A stretch of DNA of 64,000 bases from the NCBI RefSeq assembly GCF_901709675.1, contig NC_051106.1, positions 4,846,001 through 4,910,000 on the forward strand. The letters are read 5' to 3'. Positions 24,150 to 45,074 of this stretch are shown here, one piece after another; within the stretch, counting starts at the first letter, position 1; the number at the start of each line of letters is the position of its first letter. The notes under the pieces were generated by a model. The model did no database searches, was not told where the DNA came from, and saw only the letters and a list, made by a program, of their open reading frames with translations. This stretch comes from Syngnathus acus. Lineage: Eukaryota > Chordata > Actinopteri > Syngnathiformes > Syngnathidae. A program made the translations under genes and the position numbers.

Positions 24150-24683
24150 TTTTTTCCTAAAATCATTTTTTATTTAACGGCATTTAATCCTAAATACACA
24201 GTGTAGCACAGCATTGCTTTCCAGCTCGGACATCCAAACGTGTCCTATGTGTCCTGTCATGCTGAGTTCAGTCTCTCTTCTCCGGCAGTTTTTTTTTTGT
24301 TTTTTTTTTCCATCCTCTCTTGTCCTTAAGAATGCAGTGGTCATTCCAAGACAATTTTTGTTCCATTCCTCTTTAGATAAAAACAGGATGAGAATACGCT
24401 GAGGTACGAGCTGTTCAAAAATGCTGGAATATGAAGTAAAAACATAAGAAAGTTGGTTTAAAAAAAACAAAAACAAAGGTGGTGGTCATCAAGAGGTCTG
24501 TTGGGTTTGAGAGTGCACCCACGTCAGTCAAACTGGGCCAAATGCTACCAATGTCTGCAGGCCTTTCAATAGTGAAATGGAGCTAGGACAAGACTGAAGT
24601 AGTGGGGCAACGGAGGCTCCCCAAATCCCTCTGGACCGCTCCTGAGTAGTGCAGGAAGGTGTCTCTGAGGTCCCTGACGCCTC
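24150..24683 (-). other. tgfb3: tgfb3 3' untranslated region (predicted)
   Basis: From the stop codon to just past a minus-strand AATAAA (24173-24168). An ATTAAA at 24188-24183 precedes it. Confidence 0.5.
24168..24173 (-). terminator. Polyadenylation signal AATAAA (tgfb3)
   Basis: Canonical hexamer on the minus strand about 510 nt after the stop. Other usable hexamers further on cannot be excluded. Confidence 0.5.
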
Positions 24684-34031
<9,348 letters not shown>

Positions 34032-34378
34032 AGTTCACACTCTGCTCACAGCCGCCCAGGTAAAAGATCGAAACAACCGCGCGGAGTGCAAATTCCCTTC
34101 CTCTTTTCATTCACGTTGTGAGTGAGTTCGGTTCCTGGAGAAGTTCCATGATCTTGAGCGCTATGACATCTTAGCAAAGTGCGCCTTTGCGCGTGTGCAA
34201 ATCCTTGCCATGGTGCAAAAGAATCTCAAGCCTTCATTAAATCTAGTGGTCCAACTCTTCATTCCCCTTAGGGCATCGCACACTGTGCACCGCGGGTGAC
34301 TCTCTCCATTGCACGGCGCTCTATCCTTCCACTTGGGTGAGTAGGCAATGCTGCATGCAGACTTATTCTTCCACTCAG
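34032..34378 (-). promoter_or_regulatory. tgfb3: tgfb3 5' leader with nine upstream ATGs
   Basis: Between the predicted start site and the coding ATG, minus-strand ATGs begin at 34356, 34309, 34276, 34262, 34237, 34211, 34169, 34149 and 34110. Human TGFB3 mRNA is known for a long leader with many upstream ORFs that repress translation; this leader appears to keep that property. An unspliced leader is assumed. Confidence 0.6.
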
Positions 34379-34403
34379 TGCACCGACTGCTGCGCTCTAC
34401 AAG

Positions 34404-34446
34404 CTTTATACTCTCCGAGTGTGACGTCTCTGAGGGAGGGGCGGCT
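34404..34446 (-). promoter_or_regulatory. tgfb3: tgfb3 core promoter: GC box, CRE-like site, TATA box
   Basis: On the minus strand, in order: GCCCCTCCC-type GC box (34434-34446), a CRE-like AGACGTCA (34429-34422) and TATAAAG (34410-34404). The CRE-to-TATA spacing of about 18 nt matches the known human TGFB3 promoter (CRE near -39, TATA near -21). Predicted start near 34378. Confidence 0.7.
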
Positions 34447-35288
34447 TGTAGACCCAGCTGGGACCATACAGGTCCGTCTCGGTCCCTAATTCAAAACTGT
34501 CATTTTAAATCAAACAATTTGAGATTGATTTAATCCAGTGGTCACCAATTTGGTGCCTGTGGGCACTAATGTAGCCCCCCCACCCCAGCATATTATAAAA
34601 GTGGCATTAGAAATTATAGTAGATATTTCCAGTAATGTGATTATTATTGTTATTTATACAGCTGTTTTGCCTATGTCAAATGTTGCATATCTGTTTCCTA
34701 TTGTACTAAATCATTATTTGTTTTTGAGAAATCATTAACAGATTCAAAGTCCTCACATAAGTGGTTGTTATTATTAATAACATACTGTTGAGTTAAAAGT
34801 AGCCTACACGTTTTATACTTAGGAAATGTGTATGAAACTGGAAGCCCTTCATATGACTCTGTACCTAAGAACTGAGCACTGCTATTACCGATGGCAATGG
34901 CATGGAATAATTTACCTGATTTTTAATCCACTTCTTTGTGCATCGTGCCACCCCCCATTTTGCCACTAAAGAAATAATCAATAGTACACATAAAAGCAGA
35001 AGAATTTTTTTTTGTGGAAAAAATAAAGCACATTTGTCAAGTGGTTTTGGTATGACACTCAGATTAATGCTGGTAAAAGCTTGTGCATACGCAAAAGATT
35101 TACAACAGCGACATCTAGTGTAAAAGAGTGGATATTGACACCGTTATTTATTCTTATTCTTGGTTTTTGTTTTTGTAACTGATGTCGTAATAACTAACAA
35201 GGCTAACAGTGGGTCAGAAACACTAAACAATGTTTTCACTTTCTGTTTTCACTTTATTTCATTCAACAAATATCTAGCCCCTCCGTGC
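34447..35288. other. Divergent intergenic region tgfb3/ift43
   Basis: About 0.85 kb between the tgfb3 promoter and the ift43 X-box. AT-rich. A short fragment near 34531-34580 (CCAGTGGTCACCAA) resembles the end of a hAT-type repeat. Confidence 0.6.
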
Positions 35289-35302
35289 GTTACCATGGCG
35301 AC
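35289..35302 (+). promoter_or_regulatory. ift43: RFX-type X-box upstream of ift43
   Basis: GTTACCATGGCGAC fits the X-box consensus (GYNRCC, short spacer, RGNAAC) with one mismatch in the right half. It lies 77 nt before the ift43 ATG. RFX factors drive ciliary genes through such sites. Confidence 0.75.
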
Positions 35303-35378
35303 TGTTGCCCGGCTGTGACGCTTGTTGATATCCAAGCGCAGACGATGGAAGCTTAAACTAAACCAAAACAAGATCGAT

Positions 35379-35423
35379 ATGGACGATGGCGTGCAACTGG
35401 GTGAAAGTGGGCCAGTTAAAAAC
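35379..35423 (+). CDS. ift43: ift43 exon 1
   Basis: Encodes [15 protein letters not shown]; donor AAAAAC|GTGAGT. Divergent from the human N-terminus, so the start rests on context (X-box upstream, phase, length). Confidence 0.8.
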
Positions 35424-38400
35424 GTGAGTGTTACTGTGGCGTTGGGAAAGTAACTTAGAGGGCTTCTTTCGTCTGGGACATCGAAGTACTGTTACGACTT
35501 AGCTAATGCTATTAGCCACGTTAGACAGAGCTTGAGGTAAAATGCATGTCATCAATTGCATGTTAGTAAGATCGATCATCATTTGGTGCAGCCCTTGATA
35601 ATCAAGAGGCAACATTGTTTGTCTAGTATGATAAACAGCAACCGGAAGAGTGCGTTTATGCCAAAGACACGAAAGCTAAGATAACTATGCTAACACTGAA
35701 ATCTGCATCAGGAGACTTGCAAGTTGTTTTGCTTGCTGTTGGAAGATTTCAAAGTTTTAACTGTGAAACTGTATAGAAAATGAAGAATCTGCATAAATGG
35801 GATTTACAAATACAGTAATTACTTCTAATTCCAGATTTACACATGCAAAAAACAAAAAGAAGCTCTATTATCACAGCCATTAATTGGTTGTCTTATTTGA
35901 TGGATTTTTTTTTAGCCTCATCTTTTTCCAATACTAATTTGAGTTCTCTTCTGTCACTTACAGACTGTAAAATCTGGCCGAAGAGCTCGCCTCGCAGCGG
36001 ACCAATTACTTGGAGATGCCCGCAACTCCAGGAAGTCTTCCTTGTCTGCTTCTGCCGGAGAAGTATGTGATCTCATTATACATAAAGATTATTTGCATTT
36101 TATACAGGAAGTAATTATTGCAGTAACCACAAAATCTATTATCTCTCAATTATATGCAATAATCCAGGATGATGATGAGGTAGGTTGCCTGAACAATGTT
36201 GTGGTTTTGTACTGTTTCTGTAGCAAAGACTCCACAATCATCTTTACACCACTGTGTCAGTCAAGGTTCATCTTAATCCACCTTCACCTGCTTCGGTTGA
36301 TATATCTTCGTTTATTAAATTCATTTGCTTTTGTAAAATTGCAGAATGCAACTTGAACACCATCTTGACGTAAATGGTATAAAGATTTGATGGAGTGATT
36401 TGTTTCCTTTTTGTATGCTTAAAATGTTTCATTTGCCATGTTTTAAGCAAATGCTCCAAAACCCTTTGCTAATAATCGCCCTTTTTGTGTTTATCTTTGT
36501 GTTTATCTTCTCATGCGAGACTCAAGACATATAACCAGAATTATTTTCAAGTCTTACACTATATTGGGGGAAAAAGCAAAAAAAAAAAAATACAGATTAT
36601 CTGCAGACTTCACAACAAAAAAATCACATATTTTTTCCACTTACCATCTTTAGTCTCAAACTTAAATTTTAGCGGACTGTAGAATTTTGTGTGAATAAAA
36701 ATAACATTGATTTTACAAGCAACACATTAATGATCAGCTAGTAGACTATTCAGAATTTATAACAATTTTACCAGGGATGTCTCAACTCAGAACATTAGTA
36801 TTTTATTTAATGATAGAAAAGTATGCGTCTAAATATAGGACGAAAAAAATGCAAGACAAGTCGCAGCAGCACCGACAGTTAGAAGAGAGCAATTCCTATC
36901 ACTTCATCGCTGGCATTTTTGGACTCAGTCACTTCCCTTGCATTGGTAAATTGTCAAGCAGCCAGCACTCCCCAAGCAGAAACATCCCAGCAATGCTGTC
37001 GCTTTAGGCTAATCTTCCCAAATTAGGCCAACTTCCTCAACGTGGGGACCGATATTCTCGCGCCCCCTCTGACCCGCTCAGTAAACGCAATACATTTTTC
37101 CAGCCTGCCGTGGGTTTATTTACAGTCATCGTTTATCAAGCCTGGCCTCTTCCGCCTGAAATACCCAACTGATTGGTCACATTCCTGGCATCCTTTTAAA
37201 CAAAGACGCCACTGCCTTTTGGGCTCATACGGTTTGGACACGACAAGTTCCTTGCCCTGGAGACCATCACCGAATCCTAATTTAGAAACCACGAGGGCTT
37301 AGCTAATTTCTAAAACAGCCCTAACATATTTGGTCATGAGCAATTGGAGGCACAGGAACATGTGGCTGACGGCATTCACATATTTTTGTTTTGAGTGAAA
37401 GCCAGTCCATTCAAGGTACGTAATGGTTGGGAATGCAGAACACTTCAAAAGGCAAATAATTTGGAGTCCAGAGAATGTTTTCTGGAAAAATATGACCTAC
37501 AAGTCAAACAAAACTTGGTGTTCATCTGCAAATCTGGTGATAGTTTACCTTAATGGGCACTCGAAGAATTCATTAGAAAATGTGTATTATGCTATTTGTG
37601 TATTTATTTATGTATTTATTATTTTTTTTTTAATTTAAAGTAATGTGTGTCTTCTGATAAGCATCCTCTAAGAAAATGACTACACAGGAGTTATTGTTTT
37701 TTTTTCCATTTTAGTAATTTGAAAACAACAACAAAATATAATAAAGCCTAAACAAGTTTTGAATAATGTCATTGTCTTTTGCTCTTACTACAAGAGAATT
37801 AAAAAAAAACCCACACAAATCAGGATGAGATCATTTTGTAAAGCAGACATACATTTTTCAATATTTCTTAAATTGTTTGTCTTATAATCGCACTGGATTT
37901 AGATAAATAAAAAAAAGCAGTCAGTATCTGTCTAGAACTACATGAGCTTGTTGAGTCCCAAGTCTCCCTATAAGTGATCATATCCGTTGGTGTGGCTCCC
38001 TCCCTCATCCTGCGCCCAACAATGACGTCCAGATTTAAAAATAGCTCGGGTAAAGAGGGCCAACCATGAAAAAAAAAAATCCTATTTCATCATAAATGAA
38101 ACAAATTCCTCATGAGCGCTTTGTCCTCTGCAGACTCAATTTGGTAATGAGAAATGTTGTGGCCTTCTTTTTTTTATTTTCCACATTCATTTGTCTCGTG
38201 CCCCCGCTCGTGAGCTGGGAGGAATGCATTCATTCAAGGGCAGTTCTCAGGGTCCCACTCTCAGGATCAAGATGCATACTTGCATTACTATTTTCAGAAT
38301 CAAAGAACGATAGGGAGAAGGTCATTTTTTTCCCTGTTAATCTATTTTAAGGTCAGACTTACATAGGGTGCTTGGCTGTTCCCACACTCTGTGCTCCATA

Positions 38401-41400
38401 TGTTGCCGTCTTAGACATGAGGCTATTGGAAACTAAATGAATGCAGCTTAACTATTCGAGTGCAGTCGTGCTTATCGCATCCTCAGAACAACATTTCAAT
38501 TAAGCTTTGAGGTCTGTTCTGTTTCACTTGTGGACATCTGGATTCTGTGTTGCAGACAAGCTCTCCCTCTACTGGTATTGCTGGGAAAACTTTGCTGGTC
38601 TTAGTCTGGACATGCAGGTCATTCAGAAAATGTTGTCGCCAGCCAATTCCATTTATTTTGCAATTATGAGAGTAAATAAAGCATTTCATATTTTTTTCTG
38701 CCTTTAATGCAACCTATGACCTGTATGAATCCATTTTTATTGAATCTTTTTAAGCTTATTTAAAAGTCTTCTATGAATACATGAGATATTTATGAATGAA
38801 CTAAAATAGGGGTTTTTAAAGTTTAATTTTCATCCTCTAGGGACCCCCTCCCAAACCACCCAGGAGGCAAGGCGGCTGGGCAGAAGAAGTCTCCGGATCC
38901 GGTCTTGGCAAGTACGTCTTTCTCCATTGGCTTCTCTGAAGGCAGCGAGCTGTGCATGTTATTAATGGACTCTGATTCTGTGGAACAAGTTTATTTATCA
39001 GTGCATATTTGGGCCTGGAGCTGTGAATCAACAAGGTTAGCGTGAGCCTATGTGAGCGGGCCTTCGTCCATTTGTCTTCATCTGCTAGCAAGGTGCTAAT
39101 TGACATGGTCAATACATCAGCCACAGGAGGGCACTGTTAGCCAGCCGGTTCCTCCATCACCGAGGTTCTCGCCACTTTATCACCCCATGTGAGCTGCTGT
39201 ACATGGGGAGCACAGTCATTAAATATTTAGGACAGAAGCTCTATGTTAATGTGTCATGTTGGTGGGGTTCCTACCATGTGAGTTGTAGTTGTCTTGAGAA
39301 GCGATAACAGCAAATTTGAGGTGATCCGACATTTACGTCGCTCACTGCGCCGTCAGTAAAAGCAAGCCGACCAGCAAAGTCCGTGACCCCTTCGACCTTT
39401 TACCAGAAGCGTGTCGCTTCTCAGATTTTTTTTTTTTTTTTAAACCCCAACTTGATTCCTAGCTTCAAAGCCATTGAAACACAGGAGGTGTAAAAGGGTT
39501 TTGCACGTGCATTGATCCTCCGTGAAACAAAGTAAGTAATGGCCCCCCCTGGAGCCGGCAAGGACTTTTCCCTACAATGTCACCCCTCATGCTCAATCAC
39601 CGCCGCCCTCCTCCCACTAATCCCAGCGCAGAAATCCCGGGATTTGTCGATCTATCACTTCTAATTGACACTAAATGATCTGTCAGTTTATTGATGAACC
39701 TTTGAAACCGGGTTGTCACAATATATTTTATCCCTAACAACTTTTTCCCAGACAGTTTTACCATGTCTATCTATCGCTTTGCCTTACATGAGTCTTAATC
39801 AAGGAGCTAGTAATGTGTCTTAAGTGTGGAAGCTGAACCGCCCCCGCCCAGACAGGACACAGTCCAAGGGCAGGCAGGTACACGAGGCTCTCTGCTCCTC
39901 ACTGCCCTGCTTGGTTGGACACCTGCTTCCTCACTGTTGGCTTTGCAATGTCAGAAGACACACTGATTAATTACAAGAGCTGGTAAATAGTAGCAAATAA
40001 TAAATTCCGAAAGGCTGCTGGATGCTTATAATAGATTATTTAAAAGTCACTTAGTGTGTTCTATTTAGGTTACAGTGCATCAGTTAGACTTGTATACAAC
40101 ATAAGACCAACATGATATAATTTAACAATTAATCACAAACTTTTACATATATTGAAATTGTTGGCAACCTGGAATTCTCCAAATGACATCAGTGGAAAGA
40201 CTGTGCCGGACGAAGATCATTTTCGCAACCAATAGGGGGCACTATGTAACCAAGGAAACAAACAAACATTTTAGAAAGTGAAATAGGATTTACATGCCCT
40301 CCGAAGACTTCCTTATCCTTATTAATGAAGATATACTAAACCCCATAAAAATGTGGCTTAAAACCGACGACTTGTGTTGAAAATAATAGTTGTTATTAAA
40401 ACACTTTTTAGTTTTTGCACTGTGTGCAATAAGACGGCCCACGCTGAGAGCCGGATTACTATCATAAGATACACATGAAGACTGGTATTTTACACGAGAA
40501 AATTGCACTAGTTAAATGAACAGTGCCTTACAATTTATTGTGCTTTCCGCATGTGCACAGATCTTCCAGAAGAGCCGCTGCAGACGACCTGGAAGAGTAA
40601 GCTGACTCAGCCACATTATCATCCATCCTTCAAAGTACTTTTGTAGCTGCCGATTGAATTCAATGACAGTTATAGTTTTGCGTGTGGATAAATATATGTA
40701 TGTCTCGAAATGTAAATGTTTCTCCCCCCCTAAGTAAACTGAAAATTGGCGCTCATTGAGATTGTCCTTGGTTGCACGTGATCCTTACCTTCCTAGAACA
40801 ATCACTTAACATGATTGGGGAAAAAAAAAACACAGCATGACTGAGTTGTCATCACTTTTATTGCCGTGAGGAGCCAAGCTCTGCTGTTATTCTTGGAATA
40901 ACAGTGAAGCTGTGACTAGAATAGACACGGTCATGTGGCGAGCAGGTAGAGGATGCATGCAGGCATCTATTTTGGAGACATGGTGGCAGCTGGTGCTTTC
41001 TATTAAAAGGGCTTTAAGGTAGATTGGCCCAGTTAGCAGTCTAAAATAAAGTATGACTCACTGCTTCTGTCTTAGTAGTAAAATAATATTCAAACCATTT
41101 TTTTTTTGCACACTATTTAGGCTGCATTTACAAAGAATTCAATAATAGTCTCACGCTCTCTCTTTTCACAGCCGCCGGCTGAGACCACAAACTCCCCAAG
41201 GATTAGATGATGATGGAGGTAAGTGCCCCTTTACAGTCCCCCACTCTTGTGTCTCTCCTCACGGGCAGATAGGAACCCTCTGGTGCCTCCCCGGCACATT
41301 TATTCTGAGCAATAGTGCAGATAAGCAGGCCGTCAAGATTGTAGCGGGCGACATTTCTCCTTGGATGCTATGTTGAATGTAGAGCGCTGACTCTGACCAC

Positions 41401-44400
41401 TGACGCCTTCTAAATCAACACTCACCTTTTTGATAAACATGAACATGTTCATTAAGAAAAATTAGATCCCTATTTGCCACCAAATTGTCTTGAGGGTAAT
41501 TCAGTGGGTGCACACACAATCCCAAGAGCGACACAGTTAATCACTGCACACACACGCGCATGAACAGATCTCGGAGGAACACTTTTGCTTTGACACACTC
41601 ACCTGAGGGTCCAATTCTGTGCACAACAAAACAATGTCTGGGCTGAGCTGTGAAATGGCAAAAGAAAAGTCAAACTTAATTTTTTTTTTTACACAATAAT
41701 ACTTATGTGCCCCCACTTGTCTAAACATGACATTCTGGTTAATGTTGCGTTTGTGGAATATGAGTTAAGTAGCAAAGCAGCATTCAGACCACCGGTTCCA
41801 GAGAAAGGTTCAGCGTTTCACTTCTCATGCCCTTAGCCCGGCAGAAAGAAGAAGAAAGCCAGAGGCAGGGGCATTGGAAATTACAGTGCCGAGGGGTGGT
41901 GAGATAGCCCCTACCATCTTGATTATGTCCATGACGCTTATCCCTTGTGTCCACTGGCTACTAGCTGGGAGAAAGAGGGGAGCCCAGGTCATAGCTCCCA
42001 TCGCCCCTTCCGCCACCCCCCACAAGCTCCCGGACGCTCACTTCAAATAGTCGCGCTACAATCACAAACACAATCATCATGTTTCACTGATGTTGAATAT
42101 TATCATCCCATAACCTTTTTCAAAATGAATTTTACGCTCAGATGATCGTTTTGACTGGACATGTCCGTTATAAGAGGCCCGAGTGATGTGGCGCTGTTCA
42201 AAGTCGCTGACCGCCGTGAATGATCCCCTCTTGATATTTACATGCTTCAGCCAAGAAGGTGATCATGTAAAAAGGATCTGCTCGGGCCCTGATGTGATGC
42301 CTGTCGAGGTCCAGGCGAGGTGGTGGGCGTGGCGGGCGCCGGAGATGAAAGCGCTCCTCATGATGGAGCTTGCCCGGGCTCTCGTCCTGCTTGACCTCCA
42401 CTCGAGACCGAACGTGCAGCTCATTTCCAAATGTCTGTTTCCAACGTAGATCACACTTTGCATAGACAACAGGCTCAAGTGGTGTCGGAGTGGGTGTGGA
42501 CAAAAAGACAAGCCGGGATGTTATTTGTAAGGTGCCGGATGGCGAGGCTTTTTGATGTCATTGCACTAAGACCATTAAATTTGATTGGGGGTCCAGGGGG
42601 GACGGATTCTGCTGAACGCTGTGCTTTGTAAATGAGAGGACAAAGTGTCACTGGGGCCTCATGAATATGAAATACCCGCGCCTGCATTTATTTGGATATC
42701 AGAAACACAGATGAATCTTGTCAGCGGATAAACGAGCTTGGCATTTTTAATTGGGTTTCATTAAAAAAAGGGGGAAGTATTCTCAAAATTACAAAAAAAA
42801 TAAGTTGACAGGGAAACGAGTCCCTAGAATTATTCACGGATGAAATAAGATTTAAACCACAATGGAAACGGTTGACTTTTTTTTCTTCATCACCACATCC
42901 TCGAGTACTAAACTGAAGCGGAGGCCCCGTGATCCATCTTACTCCAGTTTACTTTCCAGAGTTGTTCTAAATCTGCCGTGACGTACACGGCAAGATACTT
43001 CCTCACGTCAGAGGATGCGCATTTCCATCTCCTTCTGCCGTTTAGCTCATCGATTGACTTTGCCCTCAGGCTGCCGTACCGCGGCCGGAGATTACCGACA
43101 GCCCTCTTTGCGCAGTCCAAGTCAACATTTCTCTGTCACCATGTGACTGTTACTCTCACGCTTGTCTCTGTCTCTGACAAGACACTGCTGCAGAGTTAAT
43201 GGAAAGCGCGGACATTATATTTGCATTGTTGTAAGCTTAAATTTAACTGAATTGTTTTTTTGTTTTTTTTACCCAGGCGCTAGTCTTGTACACGTCTCTC
43301 AAACATGCATAGTTTTTTAATTTGGTTGTACACTGGTTGGAAAAAAAGGAAGCATGCAATTATCATTTTACATGTATGGGTGAATTTAGGTCATGAAAGA
43401 AAGTACTTTGACGTAAAGGCTTGAATGGGCGCAGTTAGTCTGTTAAATCGATATTCCACTGTATGTTCTGACAACAATGAACAAATTAACCTTTTGGTAA
43501 TACAAGCTGAGGCATTTCAACAGCAGCTCATTTCCCTGCTTGTCTTTCCGTATGTCTCATTATCTCCTCTCATATTTTTTTTCCTGCTCCAACAAACGTC
43601 GAAGCGCAATGCCTGTGAAAGTTTGCCTTGTCCTTCTTGGGAGTGGAGCCATCCTCACTCCTGTTGCGTTTTGCCAATTAAAGCGGGTTCCCACTGTTTG
43701 AGCAGCGGGCTGGCGGCTCTCCGCGCCGCAGCCCCTGCCAGGCCTCGCGGTGACATCCGACCCCACACAGATGGGCTCGCCAGCAAACACTCTTGCACGT
43801 GGCTGGAGCCCGCCCCAGTCGGAGTGGCAGAGTGGACACAGAGGTCGGCCCACTGGCCACCGCGGGTCCTAGGGGTGGGCAGCGCTGACAGGGCCCAAAT
43901 GCTAAGGTAGCGGGGGGCGCTTACTGGGGAGCCCCTGGCCAGAGCCCCTCTCACAGCGGGAAGAGCTGCCGCCTCAACTGCTGAATATTCATGGCCGCAT
44001 GGCTATTGTGACAGGCACGCTCGTCTGAGCGGCAGAGAGGGAGGGGGACAAAGTGCCACGCTGGCACACACAAATACATTTATTTGTATTCATTTGAATA
44101 TTCTTGTTTGTTGTCTCTAGATATTCCAGTCATTCCAGACTTGGATGAAGTGCAGGAAGAAGATCTCAACATGCAAGTTGCAGCTCCACCGAGGTAGGCC
44201 GGGTTCGCGCCCCGTCGTCCGCATACAGGTCACATGTCAAACACCTTATTCCGAACAATGAGATGATCACCTGCCCTCCGCACGTAGCGTGTCACTTGAT
44301 CTGGCGGCCATGGAGGGATAAGCATCGGGTGTGATTTATGCAACTGTGGTACCCGGGTCCTTACCAAACGAGTCCTTTGATTTACAGGGCGGCGAGATGC

Positions 44401-44987
44401 ACGCCGACGTGTCGAATATGTAGCGAGGCTATGACAGCGGTGGAGGTTATTAGGCCGGGGCTCGCTCTCTGTGCGAGATAATATCCACATTGAACTCATT
44501 GCAGGGGCAATGTAGCGTGTAATGTGCAATAAGTAGGACTGGCATGCGCTGCGAGGCCCCGGCCACTTTCAGAGCCCCCTCACTTAATTCCGACCCGCAG
44601 ATAAGCAGCTGGGTTTCACTTTCAGCCGTTTGCCACTTGGCAACCATCTCCTGCTTTCTCTTGTTCTTTGCTTGAAGTCATCACACCTCAACATTTCTCT
44701 CCTGTTCTTCTTACTCTTGTTTTGCGTAAAGTTGATTGAATAGAATTCTCAGCCAAATTTTCTCTTTTTATGTCCTGTAATTAGCGTTCAAGTCAACCGA
44801 GTAATGACCTACAGAGACCTGGACAATGATCTGAAATATTACTCTGCATTCCAGACTCTCGTAAGTCAACAACTATGCATATATACATTCATCTATACAT
44901 AAGTACACACATATACATGTACATATATGTATACTAATACAAATACATTCATATACGTATTCTTATATACATACTTATAGTACTTAT

Positions 44988-45074
<87 letters not shown>

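Noticed and set aside
43425-43910. 161-codon plus-strand open frame with several overlapping minus-strand frames
   Set aside because: Lies in a GC-rich intronic island where stop codons are rare; no similarity recognised and no splice context.
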